64,000 nucleotides of DNA from Comamonas antarctica (GCF_013363755.1 NZ_CP054841.1:496001-560000); one strand, 5' to 3'. Shown: positions 52,609 to 62,037, counted from the stretch's first letter. Numbers and translations: made by a program. Notes: generated by a model from the sequence alone, not told the origin.

Positions 52609-53541
52609 TCAGCCAGTCACCGCGTGCACCCCTGGCCACTGGCCCTGTTTGACCAGCGTGGCCACCACCTGGCGCAGCACCTGGGTGGTCTCCCATAGGC
52701 CGCTCGCGGCCGGCCGGTTCAGGGCCGTGGCGATGGCCACGGCGCGCAGCGCCTCGTCGCCGGCCAGGCGCACGGCCTGCAGCTGGCCGCGTTCGACCTC
52801 CTCCTGCACCGCGGCCAGCGGCAGCAGCGTGCAGCCATGGCCGGCCGCGACCAGGCGCCGCGTCATGAAGGTCGAGCCATCGCATTCCATGGCCACCTGC
52901 AGCCGCTTGCCATGGCGCTGGGCCCAGCTCTCGGCCAGGCCGCGCAGCCCGTGCCGCGTGGTCGGCAGCACCAGCGGCAGATCCAGCAGCGCGCCGATCG
53001 GCAGCGGATCGGACGGACGCCGCCAGCCCGGCGGCAGCACGCAGTACAGCGGCTCCTGCAGCAGCAGATCGTGGTCGACGATGCGCGACTGGGTGGGCAC
53101 GTAAAGCAGCGCCACGTCGATCTTGCCTTCCTGCAGCCAGTCCACCAGCTGGTGGCCCATGCCTTCGACGAAGCGGATGCGCGCGCGCGCGAAGCGCGCC
53201 TGCAAGGCATGGCCCAGCGCGCCGAAGGTCATCTGGGCCAGGGTCGGCATCGCGGCAACGACGATCTGCGAGGGGCCGTCGGCCGCCAGGTCCGCCGCCA
53301 CCCGGCGCGTGTGCTGCAGCGCATCGACCACCTTGCGCGCCTCGATCAGCAGCAGCGCGCCGGCATCGGTGGGCACCATGCCGCGGCCGCTGCGGTGGAA
53401 CAGCTTCACGCCGGCCTCGTCCTCGAGCCGGCCGATATGCCGGGTCAGCGTCGACGGCTCCATGCCCAGCGCCGAAGCCGCCCGGGAGATGCTGCCGCTT
53501 TCCGCCACGATATGAAAATATTCCAGCGCGCCAAGGTCCAT
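52609..53541 (-). CDS. LysR-family regulator
   Basis: A 310-residue LysR regulator. Helix-turn-helix at residues 1-60 (LGALEYFHIVAESGSISRAA, EPSTLTRHIGRLEDEAGV), then a full effector domain (QIVVAAMPTLAQMTFGALG, GKIDVALLYVPTQS, LPLVLPTTRHGLRGL), of the Nac/Cbl-like type. The ATG at 53541 (MDLGALEYF) is used; the upstream 29 codons are arginine-rich and not family-like. It lies 49 nt behind the cupin gene on the same strand and is convergent with the FMN oxidase gene, so it may control the cupin or the neighbouring 2-hydroxyacid module. Confidence 0.88.
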   Translation of the reverse strand: MDLGALEYFHIVAESGSISRAASALGMEPSTLTRHIGRLEDEAGVKLFHRSGRGMVPTDAGALLLIEARKVVDALQHTRRVAADLAADGPSQIVVAAMPTLAQMTFGALGHALQARFARARIRFVEGMGHQLVDWLQEGKIDVALLYVPTQSRIVDHDLLLQEPLYCVLPPGWRRPSDPLPIGALLDLPLVLPTTRHGLRGLAESWAQRHGKRLQVAMECDGSTFMTRRLVAAGHGCTLLPLAAVQEEVERGQLQAVRLAGDEALRAVAIATALNRPAASGLWETTQVLRQVVATLVKQGQWPGVHAVTG

Positions 53542-53590
53542 GGCCGGAATATACCGGTGCCGCAGCGCCGGCCCGCGGATCAGCGGCCGC

Positions 53591-54064
53591 TCATGACGCG
53601 CTGGCTTGCGGCGCCGCCGCGGCGGCAATCGCTTCGGACGGCCAGGCCGCCGGCACGGGCACCGCGCAGGGCGCGTCGGTGTCCACCGTGCCGAACAGCG
53701 CGGGACTCACGATCTCCAGATACTCCATGTCCGGCGAGTAATCAAACAGATAGTGGCGGATGCCGGGACGCTGGTGCACGCAATCGCCGGCTTCCACCAG
53801 CGTCACCTGGTCTTCGTACATGAACTTCGCCCAGCCCTTGGTCATCAGCACGATCTGGAAATCCGCGACATGCCGGTGCCAGCCCGTGCCCTGCTCCGGC
53901 GGCTTGTTGGCCTTGACCAGATGCGCGATCACCCGGCCATGGGTGGCATCGGCCACGCCCAGGTCCCGGTAGAGAAAGAAATCTCTCAGTCCATCGGAGC
54001 GCCACGGCGTTTCGCCCTCCTTGACGTGGGAGAAAAGGGTCACTTGCTCGCTGCTTGCAGTCAT
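53591..54064 (-). CDS. Single-domain cupin protein
   Basis: A 157-residue cupin. The metal-site motif 1 is GTGWHRHVADFQIVLMTKG (about 59-77) with H-x-H but Asp/Gln instead of the usual Glu, and motif 2 is EAGDCVHQRPGIRHYLFDY with the last His. The Ala-rich tail is not conserved-looking. No signal peptide. It is followed by the LysR gene. Similar proteins occur next to aromatic or hydroxyacid catabolic genes, but the reaction is unknown. Confidence 0.75.
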   Translation of the reverse strand: MTASSEQVTLFSHVKEGETPWRSDGLRDFFLYRDLGVADATHGRVIAHLVKANKPPEQGTGWHRHVADFQIVLMTKGWAKFMYEDQVTLVEAGDCVHQRPGIRHYLFDYSPDMEYLEIVSPALFGTVDTDAPCAVPVPAAWPSEAIAAAAAPQASAS

Positions 54065-54395
54065 GACGGTGGCCTTGTGAGAGGGTCAAAGTGAAGTGGG
54101 CTGCTCGGTTGCAGCCGACGCCCAGGCAGCTCAAGGCCTTGCCATGCGCAAAAGACGCAGGTCCCGTTGCGCACACTCGGCCCCGACCTGGTGCCAATAT
54201 GTGCGCCGACCTCCGGTTGGTCAAGAAACGCAAATGGCCAAAGCTTTCATCAGGGTTTTCCAGAAGTTCTTGCGGCACCTGCCGCCGCCCCCAGCCAGCG
54301 TCAGGCCGGCGGCGCGAAATGCCGAGTCCGCCGGCACGCGTCGCAAGAACACAACAATCTGAGGACAAAAAGCCACAGCATGCGGGCAAACACAA
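54065..54395. other. Non-coding gap upstream of the iron-signalling operon
   Basis: About 330 bp between the cupin start and the Fur box. It must hold the minus-strand cupin promoter. I see no convincing reading frame, no RNA gene and no strong repeat; short frames on both strands have no start signals or recognisable content. Confidence 0.4.
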
Positions 54396-54414
54396 GATAA
54401 TGATAACGATTCGC
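54396..54414 (+). promoter_or_regulatory. Fur box of the fecI operon
   Basis: GATAATGATAACGATTCGC matches the 19-bp Fur consensus (GATAATGATAATCATTATC) in about 15 positions, all in the first three hexamers. It lies 54 nt upstream of the GTG start of the sigma-factor gene, so expression should be repressed when iron is sufficient. Confidence 0.85.
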
Positions 54415-54467
54415 ACTATCGTTTTTCTCCTGCTCCGTGGCCTTGCTGCTCATGCCACGCCCTTGCC

Positions 54468-54944
54468 GTGCATAGCCTCTACCAAGACCACCACCCCTGG
54501 CTGCAAAGCCTGCTGCGCAAGCGCCTGAGCAACCGCGAGGATGCGGCCGACCTGGCCCAGGACACTTTCCTGCGCCTGCTGCGCGCGCCCGTGCCGCAGG
54601 ACGAGATCCGCGAGCCGCGGCGCTATCTGGCAACGATTGCCAAGGGCCTGGTCACCGACCTGTTCCGCCGCCGCGCGCTAGAGCGCGCCTATCTGGAATA
54701 CCTCGCCGGCCTGCCGCAGGCACTGGCGCCGTCCGCCGAGGACCAATTGGCGCTGCAGCAGACGTTGCTCGAAGTCGACCGCCTGCTGCAAGGCCTGCCG
54801 CCCAAGGTGCGCGCGGCCTTCGTGCTGGCGCAGTTCGAGGAACTGAGCTATCCCGAGATCGCGCAGCGCCTGGGCATTTCGCTGCGCACGGTGAGCAACT
54901 ACCTCGCGCGGGCGCTGGAACACTGCTGCCTGGCCATGGCATGA
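54468..54944 (+). CDS. fecI: FecI-like ECF sigma factor
   Basis: ECF sigma factor of the iron-starvation type, 158 residues. Region 2 contains NREDAADLAQDTFLRLL and the following REPRRYLATIAKGLVTDLFRRR; region 4 contains PPKVRAAFVLAQFEELSYPE and the helix-turn-helix IAQRLGISLRTVSNYLARAL. The start is a GTG at 54468, since no other start codon lies in this frame downstream of the Fur box; the binding site is poor. It overlaps the fecR-like gene as ATGA. It should transcribe the receptor gene at 56088 when the matching siderophore is bound. Confidence 0.9.
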   Translation: MHSLYQDHHPWLQSLLRKRLSNREDAADLAQDTFLRLLRAPVPQDEIREPRRYLATIAKGLVTDLFRRRALERAYLEYLAGLPQALAPSAEDQLALQQTLLEVDRLLQGLPPKVRAAFVLAQFEELSYPEIAQRLGISLRTVSNYLARALEHCCLAMA

Positions 54945-55906
54945 AGCCGGCCGTCGACCCCGAGCGCCAGGCCCTGCGCGAAGCCGTGACCTGGCAGGTG
55001 CGGCTGCGCGATGCTGCCACCGCAGACGAGGCGCGCCAGGGCTGGAGCCAGTGGCTTGCCGCCGACCCGGCGCACCAGCGCGCCTGGCAGCGCGTGCAGG
55101 CCGTCAATGCCCAGTTGGCCCAATTGCCGCCGGCGCTGGCGCGCCAGACGCTGGCGCCGCGCCCGCAGGCGTCGCGGCGCGGCGTGCTGCGCAGCCTGGC
55201 GCTCGGCCTGGGCGCGGGCAGCACCGCCTGGATGGGCTGGCAGGGCCTGCCCTGGCAGCAGTGGCGCGCCACGCACCGCACCGCCACCGGCGAGCGCCAG
55301 AACATCACGCTGCCCGACGGCTCGCTGCTGGCGCTGGACACGGCCAGCGGCGTGGATCTGGATTTCAACGAACGCGAGCGGCTGGTGCATTTGCGCGGCG
55401 GGCGGGTGCTGATTGCCACGGCCGCCGACGCGCTGGGCCGGCCGTTCAGCGTGCAGACGCCGCACGGCCGGGTGCAGGCGCTGGGCACGCGCTTCATGGT
55501 GCAGCTCGACGGCGCGGGCCGCAGCCATGTGCAGGTCGAGGAACATGCGGTGCGCCTGCTGCCCGCGGCCGGCGCGCCGCAGCAGCTCGCGGCCGGCGAG
55601 CAGGGCTGGTTCGACGCCGCCCGCGCGCAGGCGCCGGAGCCGGCCGATCCGTTTGCCGCGAGTTGGCAGCACGGCGGCCTGGTGGCCGTGGACATCGCGC
55701 TGGGCGATCTGCTGGCCCAGCTGGCGCGCTACCGCCGCGGCCACCTCGAATGCGCGCCCGAGGTGGCGCAGCTCAAGGTCTCGGGCGCGTTTCCCGTCGA
55801 CGATACCGACCGCGCGCTGGCCGCGCTGGTCAGCCGCTTTCCGCTGCAGTTGCGCAGCCGCACGCGCTATTGGGTGCGCGTGGAAGCCCGGGATGCAGCC
55901 TCCTGA
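54941..55906 (+). CDS. fecR: FecR-like transmembrane sigma regulator
   Basis: Anti-sigma/pro-sigma regulator of 321 residues. The N-terminal cytoplasmic part (1-75, DUF4880-like: EAVTWQVRLRDAATADEARQ, SQWLAADPAHQRAWQRVQ) binds the sigma factor. Residues about 79-98 are the single membrane helix and open with SRRGVLRSLALGLGAG, a close twin-arginine signal, as known for PupR. The periplasmic FecR domain (about 115-215: ITLPDGSLLALDTASGVDLD, FSVQTPHGRVQALGTRFMVQ) is followed by an STN-like C-terminal region (VAVDIALGDLLAQLARYRRG) that should contact the receptor's signalling domain. Confidence 0.9.
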   Translation: MKPAVDPERQALREAVTWQVRLRDAATADEARQGWSQWLAADPAHQRAWQRVQAVNAQLAQLPPALARQTLAPRPQASRRGVLRSLALGLGAGSTAWMGWQGLPWQQWRATHRTATGERQNITLPDGSLLALDTASGVDLDFNERERLVHLRGGRVLIATAADALGRPFSVQTPHGRVQALGTRFMVQLDGAGRSHVQVEEHAVRLLPAAGAPQQLAAGEQGWFDAARAQAPEPADPFAASWQHGGLVAVDIALGDLLAQLARYRRGHLECAPEVAQLKVSGAFPVDDTDRALAALVSRFPLQLRSRTRYWVRVEARDAAS

Positions 55907-55920
55907 ATGCCGAATTGCGC

Positions 55921-55939
55921 TTTTTTGAAAAAATAAAAA
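55921..55939. other. A/T-only tract before the FecA-like gene
   Basis: Six T, a G, six A, T, five A stand out in this GC-rich chromosome; with the flanking bases CTTTTT and AAAAAG form an inverted repeat. It lies 15 nt after fecR and about 150 nt before the receptor start, and could be a terminator for fecIR or an UP-element for the receptor promoter. Confidence 0.35.
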
Positions 55940-56087
55940 GATAGCACCCGAGTCAGGCCAGCTCCCGTCCCGGCGCGCAAACCACGGGGCAAATCCGCGG
56001 CCGCGCAGCAAAAAACTTCGCCGGCAGTTGCAGGATTGCCCGGGCTCATCCGGCATACGAGGAAACACCGCCCAGTTCCGCTCCGCC

Positions 56088-58586
56088 ATGCCACGCCCTT
56101 CCCCGCCACTGCCGCCACACGGCCGCCGCGCGCCCGCGCGGCGCCGGCATGCGGGCGCGGCGCTGCTCGCCGGATGCATGTGGCTGGTGCCGGCGCTGGC
56201 GATGGCGCAAGCCGCTGCGCCCGCACGCGCCGAACTGCGCAGCTTTCAGATCGCAGCCGGGCCGCTGAGCCATGTCATTGCCCAGTACGCCAACCAGGCC
56301 GGCGTGGCGCTGTCCTTCGATGCCGCGCAGCTCGGCACGCGCCGCTCGCCCGGGCTGCAGGGCAGCTATTCGGTCAAAGACGGCTTTGCACGGCTGCTTG
56401 AAGGCACCGAGCTGCAGGCGGTGCATGAATCCAGCGGCGTCTACACGCTGCGCCTGCAGTCCCTGCACCCCGGCAGCGCCGCCAGCGTGCTGGACGGCGT
56501 CATCGTGCGCGCGCGCGCCGAGAACGCGGCCACCACCGAAGGCTCGGGCAGCTATGCCGCAGCCCAGGTGACGGCCAATATCGGCCAGCAGCGGGTGCGC
56601 GACATTCCCCAGCCGGTGAGCGTGCTCACGCGCCAGTGGATCGACGACCAGGCCCTGCCCGACCTGCACGCGGTGCTGAGGAACGCCACCGGCGTGACCG
56701 TCGACTACATCGACAGCGAGCGCATCAACTACTACGCGCGCGGCTACCAGATCGACTCGCTGCAGGTCGATGGCATGGGCATCAACCAGGTGACCTCGGC
56801 CGCGACCTTCATCCAGCCCGACACCGCCATGCTCGACCGCGTCGAGGTGCTGCGCGGCGCCTCGGGCCTGCTGCGCGGCGCGGGCAATCCGTCGGCCGTG
56901 GTGAACCTGGTGCGCAAACGCCCCAGCGCACAGTTCCAGGGTTCGGCGGCGCTGACGCTGGGCTCCTGGGACCGCCGGCGCCTCGAAGCCGACCTGTCGG
57001 GGCCGCTCAACGACGCCGGCACGCTGCGCGCGCGCCTGGTGGCGCTGGCCGACGACAAGGCCGCGTTCCAGACCGCGCGCCACGAGAAGCGCCAGAGCGT
57101 CTATGCGGTGCTCGAGGCCAACCTGAGCCCGCAGACGCGGCTCACCGCCAGCCTGCAGCAGACCGCGCTTGACGCGACCGGATCGTGGGGCGGCCTGCCC
57201 GCGAACCTCGACGGCAGCCAGCTCGGCTTGCCGCGCAGCACCTACCTGGGCACGCCCTGGAACGCCTGGAACCGCAGCAACCGCCAGGCCTATGTCGAGC
57301 TCGACCACCGCCTGGACCATGGCTGGCAGTTCAAGGCCCAGGCCGCGCGCAGCTATTTCCGCTCCGATGGCTTCAAGCAGACCTCGTTTTCCAGCGCCAG
57401 CGACACCAACCCCTATCTCGCCAACGTCACCACCTCGATCTATGACGGCGAAGCCAGCAGCCAGGGCACGCTGAGCCTGCAGGCCACGGGCCCGTTCGAG
57501 TGGCTGGGCCGGCGCCATGAGCTGGCGCTGGGCCTGGACATGCAGCGCGTGCGCGCCATCGGCAGCTCCGGCTACTGGGACGTGAGTCCGCTGTATGGCG
57601 TCGACATCCGCAGCTGGGACCCCTACACCAGCTACCCCGAGCCGGCCTACGGCGCGGGCAACGGCAACGCCTATTCCGCGCCCACGGCGCATGTGCACCA
57701 GCATGGCGGCTTCGCGCGTGTGCGCCTGTCGCTGAGCGACGCGCTCACCGCCATCGCCGGCGCGCGCCTGAGCTGGTGGGACTACCACGAGCCGGCCACG
57801 CCGGGCAGCGGCTATGGCGTGCGCCACGAACCCACGCCCTATGCCGGGCTGGTGTACGCGCTCTCGGAGCAGGTCAGCGCCTACGCCAGCTACAGCCGGA
57901 TCTTCAGCTCGCAGAACAAGAAGCAGGCCGATGGCAGCCTGCTGCCGCCGATCGAGGGCCAGGACTTCGAAGCCGGCCTCAAGGGCGAGTTCCTGGACGG
58001 CCGGCTGCAGGGCACGCTGTCGGCCTTCGACATCGAATACACCGGCAGCGCGCTCGAGGACACGGCCTCGCCCATGCCCTGCCTGCCGTATTACCTCGCG
58101 GGCCGCTGCTACCTGGCCGGCGGCAAGAGCCGCAGCCGCGGCTGGGAGGCGGAGTTGTCGGGCGCGCCCGCGCCCGGTTGGCAGCTGCTGGCCAGCTACA
58201 CCCACACCCGCAGCCGCATCCTGCGCGACGACAGCACGGCGCTGGTCGGCCAGCCGCTGCGTCCGGCCGACCCGCAGTATGCGCTGCGCGTGTTTGCCAG
58301 CCGCCAGCTGGCCAGCCCCTGGCCGGGCTGGACCGTGGGCGCCGGGGTCCGGCTGCAAAGCCGCACCTATACCAGCGTCGGCAACGTAACCACCCGCCAG
58401 GGTGGTTATGCGCTTTTTGATGCGCTCGTGGCCTACCGCTTCAGTTCCACGCTGGCACTGCAGCTCAATGCCAACAACCTGTTCGACAAGGTCTATTACG
58501 CCAAGTTCTCGCCCAACAGCCGGTTCTTCAACAACTACTACGGCGACCCGCGCAACCTGACGCTCACGTTGCGCGCGACCTTCTGA
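56088..58586 (+). CDS. fecA: TonB-dependent siderophore receptor with signalling (STN) domain
   Basis: FecA/FpvA-type outer-membrane transducer, 832 residues. Signal peptide about 1-40; STN signalling domain at about 49-122 (LRSFQIAAGPLSHVIAQYAN, VALSFDAAQL, GSYSVKDGFARLLEGTELQA); plug domain from about 150 (RDIPQPVSVLTRQWIDDQAL, RVEVLRGASGLLRGAGNPSA); a 22-strand barrel ending in LTLTLRATF with terminal Phe. The ATG at 56088 is preferred over the TTG at 56028. With the fecI- and fecR-like genes upstream it forms a cell-surface signalling system: ligand binding outside activates the sigma factor inside. The siderophore is unknown. Confidence 0.92.
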   Translation: MPRPSPPLPPHGRRAPARRRHAGAALLAGCMWLVPALAMAQAAAPARAELRSFQIAAGPLSHVIAQYANQAGVALSFDAAQLGTRRSPGLQGSYSVKDGFARLLEGTELQAVHESSGVYTLRLQSLHPGSAASVLDGVIVRARAENAATTEGSGSYAAAQVTANIGQQRVRDIPQPVSVLTRQWIDDQALPDLHAVLRNATGVTVDYIDSERINYYARGYQIDSLQVDGMGINQVTSAATFIQPDTAMLDRVEVLRGASGLLRGAGNPSAVVNLVRKRPSAQFQGSAALTLGSWDRRRLEADLSGPLNDAGTLRARLVALADDKAAFQTARHEKRQSVYAVLEANLSPQTRLTASLQQTALDATGSWGGLPANLDGSQLGLPRSTYLGTPWNAWNRSNRQAYVELDHRLDHGWQFKAQAARSYFRSDGFKQTSFSSASDTNPYLANVTTSIYDGEASSQGTLSLQATGPFEWLGRRHELALGLDMQRVRAIGSSGYWDVSPLYGVDIRSWDPYTSYPEPAYGAGNGNAYSAPTAHVHQHGGFARVRLSLSDALTAIAGARLSWWDYHEPATPGSGYGVRHEPTPYAGLVYALSEQVSAYASYSRIFSSQNKKQADGSLLPPIEGQDFEAGLKGEFLDGRLQGTLSAFDIEYTGSALEDTASPMPCLPYYLAGRCYLAGGKSRSRGWEAELSGAPAPGWQLLASYTHTRSRILRDDSTALVGQPLRPADPQYALRVFASRQLASPWPGWTVGAGVRLQSRTYTSVGNVTTRQGGYALFDALVAYRFSSTLALQLNANNLFDKVYYAKFSPNSRFFNNYYGDPRNLTLTLRATF

Positions 58587-58636
58587 ACACCGCTTTCCAG
58601 CCGTTTTCCCTTTCCATAACCTCTGATGTGAATGCA

Positions 58637-60796
58637 ATGAAAAATCGTTCCTACTGCGCTTCCCCGCGCTTTGCCGCCAAGCCGCTCGCCCGCCTGATGG
58701 CGCAATGCCTGGGCACCGGCCTGGCCCTGGCCTCGCTGGGCGCGGCCGCCCAGAGCGCCGACAAGGCGCTGCAGGAGGTGGTGGTCAGCGACCAGGCCGC
58801 GGCCATTGGCGGCCTGCAAAAGACCTATTCGGGCGGACAGCTGGCGCGCGGCGGCGACCTGGGCATCCTGGGCCGCACCGACCTGATGAACGTGCCGTTC
58901 AGCACCACCAACTACACCGCCTCGTACATCGAGAACCAGCAGGCGCTGAACATCTCCGACGTGGTGATGAGCGATGCCTCGGTGCGCACGCTGCAGGCGC
59001 GCGGCGGCTTCGGCGAAGACTTCCAGATCCGCGGCTTCAGCCTGGGCATGCGCGATGTGTCGCTCAATGGCCTGTACGGCCTGGTGCCCGCCACGCGCGT
59101 GCCGCTGGAGATGATCGAGCGCGTCGAAGTGCTCAAGGGCCCGGGTTCGCTCACCAATGGCGTCGGCCCGAGCGGCAGCGTCGGCGGCAACATCAACCTG
59201 GTGACCAAGCGCGCCGGCGACGAACCGCTGACGCGCGTCATCGGCACCTACATGGGCCAGTCGCAGTTCGGCACCCACCTCGACGTGGGCCGGCGCTTTG
59301 GCACCGACAACCAGTGGGGCGTGCGCGCCAACGGCGTGTGGCGCAATGGCGAGGGCAATATCGACAATGGCCGCCAGCGCCTGGGCCTGGGCTCGCTGGG
59401 CCTCGATTTCGCCGGCGACAAGCTGCGCTGGTCGCTCGATGCACTGGCCACCGACGGCAAGACCGAAGAGGTCCGCCCGCAGATCGGCTTTCGCAGCGGC
59501 ACCACCCAGGTGCCGGCCGTGCCCGACGCGCGCCTGAACTTCTTCCCCGGCACGCTGCTGACCGACAAGGCCAAGACCGTGATCTCGCGCCTCGAGTACG
59601 ACCTCAACGACGCCACCACCGTCTACGGCGGCATCGGCTACAGCGATACCAAGAGCAACCAGACCTTCCCCGGCACCTGGGGCATGGAGCCCGATGCGCA
59701 GGGCAACTTCGGCGTCTACAACGGCTACTACGACGAGTACAACAAGACCAGCTCGGCCGATGCGGGCCTGCGCACGCGCTTCAAGACCGGCGGCGTCGGC
59801 CATACGCTGGTGCTGTCGGCCAACCACATGGCGCGCGAGACCGGCTACTTCTACACCAGCACCGCCACCGCCAATCCGTCCAACCTCTACAACCCGTCGC
59901 CGCTGCCCGTGATCACCGCGGCGCGCGGCGCGCCCAGCAAGACCGCCGACCTGACGCAGCAAAGCGTGGCGATTGCCGACACCCTGGCCTTTGCCAATGA
60001 GCGCGTGCTCGTGACCCTGGGCCTGCGCGACCAGAGCATCCACCAGAAGAGCGTCAACGGCTCGACGCCGTACAAGGCCAGCGCCGTCACGCCGCTGGCC
60101 GGCGTGGTGCTCAAGGCCGCGCGCGACACCTCGATCTACGGCAACTACACCGCCGGCCTGCAGGCCGGCTCCACCGCCGGCCCGACCTATGCCAACGCCG
60201 GCCAGGTGTTCGCGCCGCAGAAGACCAAGCAGATCGAGATCGGCGTGAAGCAGGACTGGGGCGTGCTGATGACGCAAGCCGCGCTGTTCCAGATCACCCA
60301 GCCCTCCACCACCACCGAAGGCAATGTCTACAGCTTTGGCGGCGAGCAGCGCAACCGCGGCCTGGAACTGACGGCCTACGGCGAAGTGCAGCGCGGCCTG
60401 CGCCTGATGGCCAGCGCGGCCTTCCTCGACGCCAAGCTGACGCGCACCGACGGCGGCGTCAACCAGGGCAACGATGCCAACGGCGTGCCCGCGCGCACCT
60501 TCAACGTGGGCCTCGACTGGGACACCCCCTGGGTGCCGGGCCTGAGCCTCAATGGCCGCGTGATCAGCACCTCGTCGATGTACTTCGACGCCGCCAACCA
60601 GCTGCGCATGCCCGGCTGGAGCCGTGTCGACATCGGCGCGCGCTACCGCACCAAGGTCGGCAGCCAGCCGCTGGTGCTGCGCGCCAGCCTCGAAAACGTG
60701 TCCGACAAGGCGTACTGGGTGACCAGCACCAACCCGAGCTATGCCACCGTGGGCGCGCCGCGCACGCTGATCCTGTCGGCGCAGATCGATTTCTGA
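58637..60796 (+). CDS. TonB-dependent siderophore receptor without signalling domain
   Basis: Outer-membrane receptor of 719 residues. Signal peptide to about residue 38 (LASLGAAAQS), a TonB-box-like LQEVVVSD directly after, the plug (NISDVVMSDASVRTLQARGG, RVEVLKGPGSLTNGVGPSGS) and a barrel ending in LSAQIDF. There is no STN domain, so it transports but does not signal. The ATG at 58637 is used; a GTG at 58628 is in frame. It lies 50 nt behind the first receptor and ends at a strong terminator. Its ligand is likely another iron chelate or the same one. Confidence 0.9.
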   Translation: MKNRSYCASPRFAAKPLARLMAQCLGTGLALASLGAAAQSADKALQEVVVSDQAAAIGGLQKTYSGGQLARGGDLGILGRTDLMNVPFSTTNYTASYIENQQALNISDVVMSDASVRTLQARGGFGEDFQIRGFSLGMRDVSLNGLYGLVPATRVPLEMIERVEVLKGPGSLTNGVGPSGSVGGNINLVTKRAGDEPLTRVIGTYMGQSQFGTHLDVGRRFGTDNQWGVRANGVWRNGEGNIDNGRQRLGLGSLGLDFAGDKLRWSLDALATDGKTEEVRPQIGFRSGTTQVPAVPDARLNFFPGTLLTDKAKTVISRLEYDLNDATTVYGGIGYSDTKSNQTFPGTWGMEPDAQGNFGVYNGYYDEYNKTSSADAGLRTRFKTGGVGHTLVLSANHMARETGYFYTSTATANPSNLYNPSPLPVITAARGAPSKTADLTQQSVAIADTLAFANERVLVTLGLRDQSIHQKSVNGSTPYKASAVTPLAGVVLKAARDTSIYGNYTAGLQAGSTAGPTYANAGQVFAPQKTKQIEIGVKQDWGVLMTQAALFQITQPSTTTEGNVYSFGGEQRNRGLELTAYGEVQRGLRLMASAAFLDAKLTRTDGGVNQGNDANGVPARTFNVGLDWDTPWVPGLSLNGRVISTSSMYFDAANQLRMPGWSRVDIGARYRTKVGSQPLVLRASLENVSDKAYWVTSTNPSYATVGAPRTLILSAQIDF

Positions 60797-60812
60797 TCGC
60801 CTGAACCCGCCC

Positions 60813-60856
60813 GGCACCGCCAAGGCCTCGAAGCCCTGGCGGTGCCTTTGACTTTT
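60813..60856 (+). terminator. Rho-independent terminator after the second receptor
   Basis: GGCACCGCCA (60813-60822) pairs with TGGCGGTGCC (60837-60846), a perfect 10-bp stem extended by GGC/GCC after one mismatch, loop CTCGAA, followed by TTTGACTTTT. It lies between the receptor gene and the PepSY gene and should end or attenuate the receptor transcript. Confidence 0.85.
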
Positions 60857-60876
60857 CATCCTCAGCCACAAAGCCA

Positions 60877-62037
60877 ATGCAAAGCCATACCATCAAGACC
60901 TGGGCCTGGGTACACAAATGGAGCAGCCTGGTCTGCACCGTTTTCATGCTGCTGCTGTGCCTCACCGGCCTGCCGCTGATCTTCCACCACGAGATCGGCC
61001 ACCTGCTGGGCACCGAAGTCGAAGCCCCGGAGATGCCCGCCGGCACGCCGCATGCGAGCCTGGACCAGGTGCTCGACGTGGCGCGCGCGCAATACCCCGA
61101 GCGCATCGTGCAGTTCGTCTCCAAGTCCGACGAGACCGACGACATCTGGTACGTGACCATGACGCCGACGCCGGCCAACACCGACGACTTCCGCACGGTG
61201 GTCGTCGATGCCCGCACGGCCGAGCTGCTGCCGCTGCAGCCGCGCTTCGACGAAGGCTTCATGTGGATCATGTTCAAGCTGCATGTCGACCTGTTTGCGG
61301 GCCTGCCGGGCAAGCTCTTCCTGGGCTTCATGGGCTTGCTGCTGCTGGTGGCCATCGTCAGCGGCGTGGTGCTTTATGCGCCGTTCATGCGCAAGCTCGA
61401 CTTCGGCACCGTGCGCCGCGAGCGCACGGCGCGCGTCAAGTGGCTGGACCTGCACAACCTGCTGGGCATCGTCACGCTGGTGTGGCTGTTCGTGGTCGGC
61501 GCCACCGGCATGATCAACACCTGGACCGACCTGGTGATCAAATACTGGCAGCACGACCAGCTCAGCAGCGTGCTCGCGCCCTACCAGGGCCAGCCGACGC
61601 TGGCCCAGGCCCAGCGCGCGCCGCTGCAGCAGTCGCTTGACGCGGCCATGCAGCAGGTGCCCGGCTCCAAGCTGTCGTTCATCGCCTTCCCCGGCACCAG
61701 CTATTCCAGCCCGCACCACAACACCGTGTTCCTGCGCGGCGACGAACCGCTGACCTCCAAGCTGCTGCACCCGGTGCTGGTCGATGCCAAGACCTCGGCC
61801 GTGACGGCGGCGCCGGCCATTCCCTGGTACCTCACCGCGCTGCTGGTCTCGCAGCCGCTGCACTTCGGCGACTACGGCGGCCGCGCCATGCAGATCATCT
61901 GGGCGCTGCTGGATATCGCCAGCATCTTCGTGCTCGGCACCGGGCTCTATCTGTGGCTGAAGAAGGGCCGCACGGCCGCCAGGCCGCAGGAGCTGCACGG
62001 CGACGCGAAAACCATTGCCCGGGAGGCCACGCCATGA
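60877..62037 (+). CDS. PepSY-associated transmembrane protein (iron-uptake type)
   Basis: A 386-residue inner-membrane protein of the PepSY_TM family with four expected helices: about 15-37 (VCTVFMLLLCLTGLPLIFHHEIGHL), 145-170, 195-220 and 345-370. A periplasmic PepSY-like segment covers about 55-110. His residues at helix edges (WAWVHKW, FHHEIGH, KLHVDLF, LDLHNLLG) fit heme- or flavin-linked electron transfer, and family members near siderophore receptors are thought to reduce ferric siderophores. It has its own upstream terminator barrier, and overlaps the next small gene by ATGA. Confidence 0.83.
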   Translation: MQSHTIKTWAWVHKWSSLVCTVFMLLLCLTGLPLIFHHEIGHLLGTEVEAPEMPAGTPHASLDQVLDVARAQYPERIVQFVSKSDETDDIWYVTMTPTPANTDDFRTVVVDARTAELLPLQPRFDEGFMWIMFKLHVDLFAGLPGKLFLGFMGLLLLVAIVSGVVLYAPFMRKLDFGTVRRERTARVKWLDLHNLLGIVTLVWLFVVGATGMINTWTDLVIKYWQHDQLSSVLAPYQGQPTLAQAQRAPLQQSLDAAMQQVPGSKLSFIAFPGTSYSSPHHNTVFLRGDEPLTSKLLHPVLVDAKTSAVTAAPAIPWYLTALLVSQPLHFGDYGGRAMQIIWALLDIASIFVLGTGLYLWLKKGRTAARPQELHGDAKTIAREATP

